Below the pieces are notes generated by a model. That model made no database searches. It saw only the letters and a program-made list of their open reading frames with translations, and had not been told where the DNA came from. From positions 44,450 through 108,449 of the forward strand of contig MKVQ01000030.1 in NCBI GenBank assembly GCA_001899635.1: 64,000 nt of DNA. The letters are read 5' to 3'. Each line of letters starts with the position of its first letter. Within the stretch, counting starts at the first letter, position 1. Origin of the DNA: Myxococcales bacterium 68-20. GTDB taxonomy: Bacteria > Myxococcota_A > Polyangia > Polyangiales > Polyangiaceae. Shown here piece after piece: positions 17,079 through 26,237 of the stretch. The position numbers and the translations under genes are program-made.

Positions 17079-17465
17079 CGCCAAGGGCCTCCGAAGGGAG
17101 CGAAGCTCCGATCGTCAGTCTGCGGCGGCCCTTGTTTCGGAGGTGTTTCGCCGCGTTTTCACGCACGGCAAGGCACGAAGCCCCGTGCATCGGCACACGA
17201 GCTTCGTCATTCGGATCGCTCGTCGACGAGCGCGGTGCGGTCGACGGGCGGGCCGAGCACGTGGCGTCGCGGCCCGCGCCTGATGCTCACCGACGCAGAG
17301 GCGAAAGCGGCGCGAGCACGGATCGCGGGAGCGTCATGAGCTCGCGGTGCTGCGCGTCGTCGTCCCCCGCCCGCCTTCGCGACCGAGGAGGGCTGCGACG
17401 CGCAGCTTCACGTCCACACGCGTGGCGTGGACGTGATCCCAGTGCTCCCGACGGAGCCGCGGCGC
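17079..17465. other. Intergenic region upstream of amtB
   Basis: 387 bp between the amtB start and the end of the uptake operon. Short plus-strand frames (17068-17500) have Arg/Ser-rich translations without family pattern. I see no terminator of good quality and no RNA gene. It should hold the amtB promoter; no NtrC/sigma54-type -24/-12 element was recognised by eye. Confidence 0.35.
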
Positions 17466-18614
17466 CTACTGGACGCGGACCCGCACGCTGCTCCAGGTGA
17501 CACCGCCACGGTCGTCGCGGAGCACGACCCAGATCGGGTAGACGCCGGGCGTCGTCGGCGCGGTGAATTCGTTCTCGGCGAACGTCGCGAGGTCGTCGGC
17601 CGAACGCCCGGAGCGGTCATCACGGAACGCCCCGCCGCCGTCGACGGCGAACCACGAGGCGCGCATCACCTCCCGCACCTCCGTGACCTGGCGCGTCTCG
17701 AGGCTGAACGCGAGGTAGCGCTCGGCGCCGCCGCAGGCGCGCTCCACCTTGCAATCATCCTCGCACTGCCCGACGCCTTTCTCCTTGGTCTCGGTCGGCC
17801 CGCAGTACCCGTCACCACAGACGTCGTTGGTCGGGCACGCCGGCCAGGACGCGCGGAGCGTGATTGTCTGCCCCGGGCCGACGATGAGCGGCTCGGCATC
17901 GGGTTTGACCTCGAGCGCCTCGAGCGCCTGCTCTCCGCTCGGGAGTTGGGCGGTGACCCGCTCGATCGTCGGGTTGGTGTTGAGGTGATAGTTCCGATTG
18001 AACTGCGTGATCTGCTCCTGCGAGGCGCCGGGCAGACCGCACCGGATCCGCACCTTGCCGAGCGCCGGGATGACCCGCCCACCATCCGGCCGATAGAGCA
18101 CGCGCAGCGGCTGGTAGTAGCCGCCGGTCACGTCCGGGTCGGCCGGGCGGAAGGACTGATCCTCCGGGACGTCGGGGCCGAACTGCCGGCACGTGTTCTC
18201 CGGGACCTCGGCGCTCGCGTCCGGTCCCGTGCCGACGTTCACGAGGTAAGCCGGATCGTTCTGGAAGCACTTGATGTTGACGTCGTTCAGCTCCGTCAGA
18301 GGCTTCGGGAGCGTGCAGAAGGCCCACTCGAGCTCCGGCTTGTCGACGGTCCCGAGCGGGTTGACGACGAGGGCGCGGTACTTGGCAGGTTTCGCGAGCC
18401 CGGTGTCGGGGTCGACGATGCGCTGCCACTCCGCGGGCTCGGCCTGGATGGCGAGCACGCGGTAGTTCTCGACCTCCGAGGGGCGCTCGGAGAACTCCGG
18501 CTTGCAGCCGGCGGCGGTGACCGTCGTGACGAGAAGCAGCGCGCCGAGCGCAGCGGCAACACGTCGAGAGCCCGAGGGACGGTGCCCTTCGAAGCGGGGA
18601 GAGAAGCGCTTCAT
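17466..18614 (-). CDS. Cys-containing lipoprotein of the uptake operon (last gene)
   Basis: A 382-residue protein. ATG 18614 overlaps the receptor's stop as TGATG. The signal VAAALGALLLVTTVTAAGC ends in a lipobox. The body is beta-rich, with a central Cys cluster (CPTNDVCGDGYCGPTETKEK, then GVGQCEDDCKVERACGG) similar to the VCGDGxC surface modules of myxobacteria, and a C-terminal Ig-like strand set (FTAPTTPGVYPIWVVLRDD). It probably sits at the outer membrane beside the TonB-dependent receptor and may act as a surface substrate-binding partner (inference from position). Confidence 0.6.
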   Translation of the reverse strand: MKRFSPRFEGHRPSGSRRVAAALGALLLVTTVTAAGCKPEFSERPSEVENYRVLAIQAEPAEWQRIVDPDTGLAKPAKYRALVVNPLGTVDKPELEWAFCTLPKPLTELNDVNIKCFQNDPAYLVNVGTGPDASAEVPENTCRQFGPDVPEDQSFRPADPDVTGGYYQPLRVLYRPDGGRVIPALGKVRIRCGLPGASQEQITQFNRNYHLNTNPTIERVTAQLPSGEQALEALEVKPDAEPLIVGPGQTITLRASWPACPTNDVCGDGYCGPTETKEKGVGQCEDDCKVERACGGAERYLAFSLETRQVTEVREVMRASWFAVDGGGAFRDDRSGRSADDLATFAENEFTAPTTPGVYPIWVVLRDDRGGVTWSSVRVRVQ

Positions 18615-21391
18615 CACCAATCGAGCCTCGCGCCGACGACCGCCAGGGTCGGCAAGCCGGTAATGTAGTTCCGGGACGTGTAGTTGTAGTTGTAGACCAT
18701 GTCCTCACGATTCTTGCGATTCGTGATGTTCTGGACATCGGCATAGAGCTCGAGCTTCCCCCAGTTCCACTGGAACTTCTTGCTCAGGCGAACGTCGGCC
18801 TGCGCAAAGGCGGGAATGCGAATCGAGTTCTGCTCACCGAATGCAGGCTCGTACAGATCCCGTCGCGCGTTGTAGTAGGCGCCGACGACGGGCGTGCGCG
18901 GGAAGCCGCTCGCGTAGCGAAGCCGGGTGCCGACCTCGAATCCGAGCGGCAGCTCGTACGAGGCGACGAGCGTGGCAACGTGGGTCTGATCGTAGTCGAA
19001 GAGCCGCCAATCGCGCTCCTCACTGTCCTTTCGCTCGGACCGGATGTAGCTGTAGCTGATCCAACCGAAGAAGCCCTTGGCGAGCTCCTGGCGGAGGAGG
19101 AGCTGTCCGCCGTAGGCTCGCCCCTCCCGCGTGTTGAGGAGCGCCTGTCCCGTCTGGGGCGCGGGCAACGGGCTTCGTGCGGCGAGATCCTCGGATCGCG
19201 AGGTGAACGTCGTCGCCTCGGCAGAGAGCTTCTCGAGGATGCGATACGTGAATCCCGCGAGATAGTGCGAGGCATTCGCAAATCCGAGCGTCGGATTACC
19301 GAATACCGGCGAGAGGTCTTCGGCGTCGGGCGCCTGGTGGTACCGGCCATACGCGGCCTTCAGGAGCAGCTTCTCCGAGAGCTGGTAGCGCGCCGCGAGG
19401 CGGGGCTCGGCGACGGTCTCGTTCCGGAGATAGCCACGCTGCTCCGTGCCCTCTTTGGTCGGGAACAGCTTGTCACCGCTGACGACGAAGGAGTCGAGAC
19501 GCGCTCCCGGGACGACGTGCAGCTTGTTGTTGAGGAGCTCGATGTCCGCCTGGACGTAGGGAGCGACACTGCCGAGGAAGACGTTCCACCGATCGTAGTT
19601 GACGATGTCGTTCGGCGGCTGTCCGAAGACCGTGATGTCGCCTTCGCGCGGAGGGAGGATCGTCGCGCCACGGCGCCGGATCGAGTTGTCGGAGGCCTCG
19701 ATGTCGACGCCGGTGTTCAGGACGATCCCCGGCGCGACGCGACCACGCCATTTCGCGCGGAGTCCGAAGACCGTGGCCTCGGTCGTCTGCTCGGTGGGCG
19801 TCCTGCCGAAGCGCTGGGAGTAGTCGAACCGGTCGGTACCGAACGACGGCGTGACCGTGACGGACGAGCCGTCCGAGAATGCCCGTCGATACGTGGCGAG
19901 GACGCGCTTGAAGGCCGTCCGCCGCTCGTCGGAGATGGTCTGCGCCGGGTCGGGGTTGGTGACGGTGCGCCTCAACCGGTCGTCGGCCGCGAGACCGATG
20001 ACGGAGATGCTCTCGTTCTCGCCGAGGTCCTGCTCGATCTTGATTTGCCCGTCGAAGAAGCGGGGGATCGGAACGAACTCGCTGACGTCCTTGTTCGTGA
20101 ACAGGCCGAGCGTCTCGCCGAGGTAGCTGCCTCGACCGGCGACGGCGACGCGCGTCGTCTTTCCGATCGGGACCTCGAGAAGGCCCGACGTATCGATGAC
20201 GTCGCTCGCGACGTAGCCGTGGAAGCGATCGTTGCGGAGCGCGCGACTCTCGACGGTGACGAGGCCGCCGAGCCCGCGTCCGTATTCGGAGCCGTAGCCG
20301 CCAGGCGCGAGATCGATCGCGCGCACGAGGTCGGAGTTGATCGTCGCCCGGAATCCACCCGTATGGTAGAGCTGCGGGATACGAACGCCGTCGAGATAGA
20401 CGCGCGTGTCCTGTGGAGCGGCGCCCCACACCACGAGCGCGCCCGAGCCGAACGCCGCTCGCGCGACGCCGGGGAGGTTCTGGACGACACGAAGCGCCTC
20501 GCCGCCCGTGCCGGGCACGCGGCGCGCTTCCTCCGTCTTGATCGCGACGGTCGTCGCCTCCTTCTGGATGCGCGGTGCGATGACCTCGATCGTGAGCGAA
20601 TCGGCGTCGTCGCCCTGATCGGGCTCGACCTTGTACTTCACCTCGAGCCCCTTCTTCGGCTCGATCGTCTCTTCGGTCTTCACGGTAGCGATACCCGGGC
20701 CCGACACGGTAATCGTGTACGTGCCCTCCGGGAGCGCCTCGAACTCGAAGTAGCCGTCCTCTTCGGAGACGGTCTCGGCGACCGTGACTTCCTTCGCCTT
20801 CCCGCTCTCGTCTTCCACGGTGCGTGAGACGCGGATCCGGATGTTGGGAAGCGGCCGTCGCTTCTTCCCGGAGCTCGCGTCGAGGACCTCGCCCGAGAAG
20901 TTCACCTGCGGGCCGAGATCGACGATCTCCTCGCGGAACGTGAAGTCGTACCGGAACGTGAGCTTGACCGGCGCCGGCTTGCCGTCGATCTCCGCAGGGG
21001 TGAACTTGAAGCGCTTGGCCGATTCGGCCGCGGCCTTGTCGAACGCGGGGCCGGCCGCTTCGAGGACCACCACCTCGGTCACGTCGCCGCGATCGGAGAT
21101 CGCGAGCTGGAGCATGACCGCGGCGGTACGGCCCGAGGCCTTCTCCGATTCCGGGTAGGGCGCTTCGACCTCCTTGAAGTTGGTCAGCTCAGGCGCCTTC
21201 GTGAGCTTCCCGGCGCGCTGGCTCGCGTCGCCGGTCCCCGCGGCGCCCTGCTGCGCGCTCGCGGAGAGCGGAGCGACGCAGAGCGCGAAGCCGACGAAGA
21301 ACGCCCCCAGCGGGCGCAGCGAAGGCACATGGGAAGCGCGAGGGCGGGAGCCCTTCGAATACGAAACTTTAGTCACCGAGTCGGAAGGCAT
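18614..21391 (-). CDS. TonB-dependent outer-membrane receptor with N-terminal TonB_C-like domain
   Basis: A 925-residue protein. A signal peptide (FFVGFALCVAPLSASAQQ) is followed by a domain at about 60-150 that looks like the TonB C-terminal fold (EVEAPYPESEKASGRTAAVM, ESAKRFKFTPAEIDGKPAPV), then a CarboxypepD_reg-like domain (about 165-250, EEDGYFEFEALPEGTYTITV), a plug (about 275-390, VLYLDGVRIPQLYHTGG-type and GGYGSEYGRGLGG), and a barrel ending in AVVGARLDW with the aromatic last residue. A TonB_C-like module at the receptor's own N-terminus is unusual, since it normally belongs to the energiser. It is co-transcribed with tonB, exbD and exbB. The substrate is unknown. Confidence 0.85.
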   Translation of the reverse strand: MPSDSVTKVSYSKGSRPRASHVPSLRPLGAFFVGFALCVAPLSASAQQGAAGTGDASQRAGKLTKAPELTNFKEVEAPYPESEKASGRTAAVMLQLAISDRGDVTEVVVLEAAGPAFDKAAAESAKRFKFTPAEIDGKPAPVKLTFRYDFTFREEIVDLGPQVNFSGEVLDASSGKKRRPLPNIRIRVSRTVEDESGKAKEVTVAETVSEEDGYFEFEALPEGTYTITVSGPGIATVKTEETIEPKKGLEVKYKVEPDQGDDADSLTIEVIAPRIQKEATTVAIKTEEARRVPGTGGEALRVVQNLPGVARAAFGSGALVVWGAAPQDTRVYLDGVRIPQLYHTGGFRATINSDLVRAIDLAPGGYGSEYGRGLGGLVTVESRALRNDRFHGYVASDVIDTSGLLEVPIGKTTRVAVAGRGSYLGETLGLFTNKDVSEFVPIPRFFDGQIKIEQDLGENESISVIGLAADDRLRRTVTNPDPAQTISDERRTAFKRVLATYRRAFSDGSSVTVTPSFGTDRFDYSQRFGRTPTEQTTEATVFGLRAKWRGRVAPGIVLNTGVDIEASDNSIRRRGATILPPREGDITVFGQPPNDIVNYDRWNVFLGSVAPYVQADIELLNNKLHVVPGARLDSFVVSGDKLFPTKEGTEQRGYLRNETVAEPRLAARYQLSEKLLLKAAYGRYHQAPDAEDLSPVFGNPTLGFANASHYLAGFTYRILEKLSAEATTFTSRSEDLAARSPLPAPQTGQALLNTREGRAYGGQLLLRQELAKGFFGWISYSYIRSERKDSEERDWRLFDYDQTHVATLVASYELPLGFEVGTRLRYASGFPRTPVVGAYYNARRDLYEPAFGEQNSIRIPAFAQADVRLSKKFQWNWGKLELYADVQNITNRKNREDMVYNYNYTSRNYITGLPTLAVVGARLDW

Positions 21392-22103
21392 AATTGACTT
21401 TCATCGCCTTCTGGAATCCGGGAGCGCACCGCGGCGCCGGTTCGAATTCCGTCTTCTGAATGGCGGTGATGGCTGCTTGGTCGAGGCCGTGGCCCAGACC
21501 GGTGAGCACTCGCGCGCTCGTTACTTTTCCACTGCAATCGATGATGGCTTCGACGGTGACCGTGCCCTCGATCTCGGAGCTGCGCGCCTCGTCGGGGTAC
21601 ACCGGCTTCACGCGAACCGTGGGCTTCGGCTTCCAGGCCGCGATCTCGGCGGCGAGATCGGGGCTCGTTCCGCTCGGAGGCGCCTTGTTGAGGACCTTCT
21701 CGGCCGGCTTCGGCTCCGTCTTGGCAGTAGCCGCCGGCTGGGTGGTTCTGCCCTCGGGCACCGCCAGACCGCCGGGGCCGCCTCCGCCTCCGCCTCCGAG
21801 CTTCAGGCCGAAGTCGGGCATCGCTTGCATCGCCTGCGACGGAGCGTCGTTCACGACGGGCTCGCTCGGCGGCGGCGGGGTGGCAACGGGCGGCGGAATG
21901 ACCGCCTTCGGCTGGAGGACCTCCTTCGGTGCCTCCACCGGCTTGGGCGGCGGCTCCTTCTTCTTCTCCTCCTCTTTCTTCTTCTGGTCGACCATCGCGA
22001 TCAGGGTCTGGCGCTTCTCCTCCTGTTTCGCCTTCTTCGAGATGAACGCGAAGCCACCGACGTGAAGCACCAGGCTCGCAACGATGAGGACGCTCGTTCG
22101 CAC
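21369..22103 (-). CDS. tonB: TonB-like energy transducer
   Basis: A 244-residue protein starting at GTG 22103. It has an N-terminal membrane anchor (SVLIVASLVLHVGGFAF), then a Lys/Glu-rich and Pro-rich spacer (KKKEEEKKKEPPPKPVEAPK) that would span the periplasm, a Gly run, and the C-terminal TonB domain (VRVKPVYPDEARSSEIEGTV, then QAAITAIQKTEFEPAPRC). It couples the proton motive force from ExbBD to the outer-membrane receptor encoded next. It overlaps the receptor gene by 23 bp, and the exbD stop lies 8 bp upstream. Confidence 0.85.
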   Translation of the reverse strand: MRTSVLIVASLVLHVGGFAFISKKAKQEEKRQTLIAMVDQKKKEEEKKKEPPPKPVEAPKEVLQPKAVIPPPVATPPPPSEPVVNDAPSQAMQAMPDFGLKLGGGGGGGPGGLAVPEGRTTQPAATAKTEPKPAEKVLNKAPPSGTSPDLAAEIAAWKPKPTVRVKPVYPDEARSSEIEGTVTVEAIIDCSGKVTSARVLTGLGHGLDQAAITAIQKTEFEPAPRCAPGFQKAMKVNYAFRLGD

Positions 22104-22110
22104 GACGACC

Positions 22111-22527
22111 TCACTGATTTTCTTGGACGTTGATCGCGAACTTGCTCAGGCCTTCGACCTTGGCGAGGTCCACGACGTGGACGACCGCCCCGTGGAGCGC
22201 GTCCTTGTCGGCGCTCACGACGAGGCTGGTGTCCGGGTCCTGCGCGGCGGCGGCCTTCAGCTTGGCGACGAGCGCCGCCTCGTCGACCTTTTCTTCGTTG
22301 AAGAAGTACGAGCCTTCTTTCGTGACGACGACCGCCGCGACCATCGGAACGCTGTCCGCCGGGCTCGACGTCTTCGGTAGCTCGACCTTCAGGCTCTTCG
22401 ACACGATGTACGTGGCCGAGACCATCATGATGATGAGGAGAACGAGCATGACGTCGACCATCGGAGTGATGTTGATCTCCGCGATCGCCTTGCGTCCTCC
22501 ACCGCTCTTCATCGTTCCAGCGCCCAT
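22111..22527 (-). CDS. exbD: ExbD/TolR-family biopolymer transport protein
   Basis: A 138-residue protein with the family layout: a short cytoplasmic N-terminus (GGGRKAIAEINITPMVDVML), one membrane helix with the conserved Asp in PMVDVMLVLLIIMMV, then a periplasmic domain (YFFNEEKVDEAALVAKLKAA, VVSADKDALHGAVVHVVDLA). It forms the proton channel with ExbB and powers TonB. It lies 40 bp downstream of exbB. TolR-like use cannot be excluded, but the TonB neighbour supports ExbD. Confidence 0.9.
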   Translation of the reverse strand: MGAGTMKSGGGRKAIAEINITPMVDVMLVLLIIMMVSATYIVSKSLKVELPKTSSPADSVPMVAAVVVTKEGSYFFNEEKVDEAALVAKLKAAAAQDPDTSLVVSADKDALHGAVVHVVDLAKVEGLSKFAINVQENQ

Positions 22528-22567
22528 GGGATGACCTCCGTGCTGAGTCTCGAGTTCTGTGTCCGGC

Positions 22568-23293
22568 TCAGCTAGGCGAAGCGGCCAGCTTGGAGTTCTT
22601 CGCGGCCGCCTTCACGTGCGTATCCGAGCTCGCCGCGCTGGTCGTCGGACCGTCCGACATCGTCTTCGACGTGAGCTGGGCGACGACGTACTTCGCCATG
22701 ATGTTCACGTTCGACTCGACGTTCGTGACCGCCTTGTTCACGACGTTGAACGCCACGACTGCCGGGATGGCGACGAAGAGACCGACACCCGTCGCGATGA
22801 GCGCCTCGGCGATGCCGACCATGACGTTCCCCATCGCCTCTTTGTTCTGGCTACCGAGCTCCTGGAACGCCTGGATGACGCCGAGGACGGTGCCGACGAG
22901 GCCGATGAACGGACCGTTGTTTCCGATCGTTCCGAGGAAGGTGGTGCCACGCTCGAGCGTGCGCTTCTGCTTCGTCATCTCGGCATCGACGACCTGGCTG
23001 AACGCATCCGGGCCGTGCTCGGTCCACTCGATGCACGGCAGCATGACGGCCGCCTCGATCGACTTGCTCTTCTTCAGGAGCTCCGTCGCGCCAGCGAGGT
23101 CGCCGCCACGAAGGAGGGCCACGAGCTTGAGGGTGAGGGAGTCGACATCGTCGCGCTTCGTGGTGAAGTAGATGAGACGCTCGAACATGATCGCGATCGA
23201 CACGACCGAGAGAGCGATCATGAGCCAGAGGACCCAGCCACCTCCGCCGGAGGCGAAGCGCTGAAGACGTTCGACGAGCTGCTGCGTATTCAT
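22568..23293 (-). CDS. exbB: ExbB/TolQ-family (MotA/TolQ/ExbB) proton channel protein
   Basis: A 241-residue protein with three membrane segments: about 20-42 (WVLWLMIALSVVSIAIMF), about 125-150 (LGTIGNNGPFIGLVGTVLGV) and about 165-190 (GIAEALIATGVGLFVAIPAV). The GLVGTVLGVI and GLFVAIPAVVAFN motifs are diagnostic of the family. It makes the pentameric channel around ExbD. A short polar C-terminal tail follows. It is preceded 9 bp upstream by a lipoprotein gene in the same operon. Confidence 0.92.
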   Translation of the reverse strand: MNTQQLVERLQRFASGGGGWVLWLMIALSVVSIAIMFERLIYFTTKRDDVDSLTLKLVALLRGGDLAGATELLKKSKSIEAAVMLPCIEWTEHGPDAFSQVVDAEMTKQKRTLERGTTFLGTIGNNGPFIGLVGTVLGVIQAFQELGSQNKEAMGNVMVGIAEALIATGVGLFVAIPAVVAFNVVNKAVTNVESNVNIMAKYVVAQLTSKTMSDGPTTSAASSDTHVKAAAKNSKLAASPS

Positions 23294-23301
23294 GGGATCT
23301 C

Positions 23302-24222
23302 CTAGAACGTGACGTCCGTGACGAAATCACCGAGAGCGAATCCGCCGCGCTGGACCTCTGCATCACTGATGCGGCCGAAGAATCGCTGCTCGACGTTGCC
23401 ATTACGGATTACGGATACCTCGTAATTGGTCCCGAGCCGCTGGCAGAGATCGAAGGCATTGACGTAGACCTGGTACTTCCCCGGAAGGGGCGGCGTCTGG
23501 AAGAGGACGTTCTCTTCGCGGAGACCGTCCTCCGTGCAGGACGCCATCGAGTCGCCGTCGAGGTACCCGATGCCCGGGGCATTCCCCGCGTCCGGCATGT
23601 CCGCCGGCGCCGTCGTCGGGTGCTTCGGCGTCAACATCGTCCCGTCCGGGCTCCGAACCTGGAGATCGAGGTCGACGGGGCTGTCCCATCGCAGATGAAT
23701 CGCGGCGGGGACGTTCGACGGGATGCGCGGGACGACGGCGAGAGGTGCGGTCGAGCGCGGACCGAAGCGTCGGTCCTTCGTCACACCGGCGAGCTCGAGC
23801 TGGAGCACCCCCGTCGGGACGGAGAGAGCGACGTCGAAGTAGAGCGACGCCGAGACCTGCCCCTCGAAGAGCGGCTCGACCTGATCGACCCGCGCGATCC
23901 AGTAGCCGTTCGTCCGGCCCTTGACGCGGACGGCGACGGAATAGGCGTCCCTGGCAAGACGGACCGTATACCCGTCCTTGCCGGTCTTGCCCGGCGCGAC
24001 CTGGAGCGGACCGATGTCGACGCCGGCGATGGCCGGACCGTCGGCGGGCTCCGGGAGATCGCCCGGGAAGAACTGGGCGCTGAACGAGCTCGAGCCGATG
24101 AAGTAGCCGACTCGAACCGGCTCCTCGAGCGCGGAGCGCACTTCGACGGAGTCACCGCACCCCTGCACGAGGAGCGGCGCGGCGACGAGCGACGCGATGG
24201 CGACGACGAACGCGCGGCTCAC
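23302..24222 (-). CDS. Lipoprotein of unknown function in the uptake operon
   Basis: A 306-residue protein starting at GTG 24222, which overlaps the porin stop by four bases (GTGA). The signal AIASLVAAPLLVQGC gives a lipobox. The C-terminal half contains a motif common in myxobacterial secreted proteins, IHLRWDSPVDLDLQVRSPDG, and then QTPPLPGKYQVYVNAFDLC, reminiscent of a VWA-associated or bacterial pre-peptidase (PPC)-like beta-sandwich. The role is unknown. Its place between the porin and exbB suggests a periplasmic or outer-membrane accessory for the same transport route. Confidence 0.6.
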   Translation of the reverse strand: MSRAFVVAIASLVAAPLLVQGCGDSVEVRSALEEPVRVGYFIGSSSFSAQFFPGDLPEPADGPAIAGVDIGPLQVAPGKTGKDGYTVRLARDAYSVAVRVKGRTNGYWIARVDQVEPLFEGQVSASLYFDVALSVPTGVLQLELAGVTKDRRFGPRSTAPLAVVPRIPSNVPAAIHLRWDSPVDLDLQVRSPDGTMLTPKHPTTAPADMPDAGNAPGIGYLDGDSMASCTEDGLREENVLFQTPPLPGKYQVYVNAFDLCQRLGTNYEVSVIRNGNVEQRFFGRISDAEVQRGGFALGDFVTDVTF

Positions 24223-25832
24223 AGGTTCACCTGCAAGCGAACGGTCATCCGGTCGTTCTTCAGGTCGGTCGGAATACCGGCCTCGTCGCGCCCGAGCTTG
24301 TCTCGAACGATGTCGTACTGGAAGACGAGCCGCGCCCGACGCTGGTAGCGAAGTCCAAGCATCGGCGAATACGTCTGGATGCTCCGGTCGTTCGGCTGGA
24401 CCGGCTTCGCATTCTGGAAGTCGCTCGAGTCGCTATCGGGATTGTAGAAGTCCGTACGGAATCCAGCGACGACCCAGTCGCCGACCTCCTGGACGAGCGA
24501 GAGCATGTAGCCGGTGTGGCGCGTGTCGCGCCCGATGAGGACGGGGTCTGCGAGGAAGAGACCGCGATCCATGTTGTTCGCCACGTAGAAGGCGCCGCCG
24601 AGCTGCGTCTCTTGCGGCATGTCGAAGAGCCGCCAGTGGAGGCTCACCTGACCGTCGAAGCCGAGCGCGAACCGGCGATAGGTCGAGGATGGCCGCGCAG
24701 CGACCGCGTCGACGCCGGTGACCTCTTCCGGCTGGAAGATGCCGTCACCGTTGCGGTCGTTCCACTGGACCTGCGACTTGACTCCACCGGACTCGGGATG
24801 AAAGCCCCGGCCGAGCAAGGACGAGATGCCGCCGGTCACGTCGAGCAGCTTGCTCGCCTTGACGACGACACCGAGCCGACCGGCTAGGTCCTTGGACGAG
24901 TCGGGGTCGCTGAGCGCGAAGTCACCGGTGCCCAGCGGGTGCCCGTTGGTCGCCGCGACCGAGTAGCGGAACCAGCCGAGGGCGCCCGCGACACGGAGAC
25001 CGAGATCGATCTCGGAGGGGAACATCGCCCGCGACGCGAGCGAGCGCTCGGTGAACCAGCGCACTGCGGACGACTGGAGGTTCTCGTCGCCGAACGGCAC
25101 GCGGAACTGACCGAGCGTGACCGAGAGCTGCGGCGGAAGCGTGGCCGGATTCGAGCCGCGATGCAGGATCGACGCCTCCGCGCGCTGCAGGGCGAAGCCC
25201 GGTCCGTTCAGCGTGTTCCCGTCGAGCTCGAGGAGCAGCGACGCCATCTTCCACTCGCGCTCCGCAACGAGGCGGGCACGCGGGATGAGGAAGCGGTTCT
25301 GATTGAGAGGCCTGCCGTCCTGGGCGAGCTCGTTCTGCGACGACTGATCGGTCTGGAACTGACCCTGGACGTAGCCGTAGATGAGGAGGCCCTTGCGCGC
25401 GTCCTCGACGGTCTCGCGCGCGCCCTCTTTGGGGAGCCGAGCCGGGGTGCCCGGGCTCGACGCGTCGGCGGTGCCGTTCGTGGGCTCGGCCGCAGTGGCC
25501 GGTGCGGCGGTCGCCGGCGTCGCCGGCCGTGCCTCGAGCGCCTTCATCTGCTGCTCGAGGCGTTGAATCGTCACCTGCTGCGCGTCGAGCTCCGCCTGCT
25601 GAGCGGTGACCTGCTCGGATAGGCGTCGGACCTGCTGCGCACGCGACCCGCCCGCAGGCTCGGAAGGAGCCGGGGCCGCGGGTGGAGCGGCAGGCGCTGA
25701 AGGTGCCGCCGGGGCGACGGGCGCCTCGTTTGGGGGCGCGGGTTGCGCCGGCTTCGCGTCCTGAGCGAGAGCGAGCGAAGGCGACGCGAGGAGCGATGCA
25801 AAGACGAGTGCGAGAGGACGGTACGTAATCAA
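24219..25832 (-). CDS. Porin with coiled-coil N-terminus (phosphate-selective OprO/OprP-like)
   Basis: A 537-residue protein starting at TTG 25832. The signal peptide LALVFASLLASPSLALAQD is followed by a Pro/Ala linker, a coiled coil (about 65-105, QQVRRLSEQVTAQQAELDAQ, ending QQMKALEAR) that could trimerise, and a barrel of repeated strands (about 145-537) with motifs such as LLIYGYVQGQFQTDQ, TLGQFRVPFGDENLQSS and a terminal strand MTVRLQVNL. The pattern fits porin families O/P. The binding-protein gene nearby supports solute uptake. Phosphate as the solute is inference. Confidence 0.75.
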   Translation of the reverse strand: MITYRPLALVFASLLASPSLALAQDAKPAQPAPPNEAPVAPAAPSAPAAPPAAPAPSEPAGGSRAQQVRRLSEQVTAQQAELDAQQVTIQRLEQQMKALEARPATPATAAPATAAEPTNGTADASSPGTPARLPKEGARETVEDARKGLLIYGYVQGQFQTDQSSQNELAQDGRPLNQNRFLIPRARLVAEREWKMASLLLELDGNTLNGPGFALQRAEASILHRGSNPATLPPQLSVTLGQFRVPFGDENLQSSAVRWFTERSLASRAMFPSEIDLGLRVAGALGWFRYSVAATNGHPLGTGDFALSDPDSSKDLAGRLGVVVKASKLLDVTGGISSLLGRGFHPESGGVKSQVQWNDRNGDGIFQPEEVTGVDAVAARPSSTYRRFALGFDGQVSLHWRLFDMPQETQLGGAFYVANNMDRGLFLADPVLIGRDTRHTGYMLSLVQEVGDWVVAGFRTDFYNPDSDSSDFQNAKPVQPNDRSIQTYSPMLGLRYQRRARLVFQYDIVRDKLGRDEAGIPTDLKNDRMTVRLQVNL

Positions 25833-25912
25833 GGCGACTTCCTTGCGCGACGCGCGCCGCCCGTGAGGGACGACGGCGCGCGTCGAACGAGGTTTGGGTG
25901 AGTGGTCTCAGC

Positions 25913-26236
25913 TCAGGGGATGTCCGCGGTGGTCGCGGGCTTCACCGTCAGGTTGACCGGGAGCGCAGCCGAATTCGTGCAGCGGTTCAGCCACTGGGCC
26001 TGCGTCGTCGGAGTTCCGCAGAAGCAGCCGGCCGGCTTGTTCGGACAGCCGCCATCGGTCGTATCCGAACCGCCGTCCGGGTTGTTTCCCGGCTCGTTGC
26101 CGGCGTCGGTGCCGCCGCCGGGGTTGAACGTGTCGCCGCCGTTCACCTTGTTGCTGCCATCGTCATCGCACGCGACGAGAGCGACGGTCGAGACGGCGAG
26201 AAGAGCGGTGAGGAAAAGAGCCTTGAGCTTGAACAT
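25913..26236 (-). CDS. Small lipoprotein with Gly/Asp linker
   Basis: A 107-residue protein. ATG 26236 gives MFKLKALFLTALLAVSTVALVAC, a textbook lipoprotein signal. Residues 25-62 are a Gly/Asp/Asn/Pro linker. The rest carries Cys pairs (GGCPNKPAGCFCG, NRCTNS) and ends in VNLTVKPATTADIP. The GCFCG segment echoes the PCGCFFEQ segment at the end of the upstream binding protein, suggesting a related Cys module. The start lies next to the upstream stop (26238). Function is unknown; likely periplasmic. Confidence 0.6.
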   Translation of the reverse strand: MFKLKALFLTALLAVSTVALVACDDDGSNKVNGGDTFNPGGGTDAGNEPGNNPDGGSDTTDGGCPNKPAGCFCGTPTTQAQWLNRCTNSAALPVNLTVKPATTADIP

Positions 26237-26237
26237 G

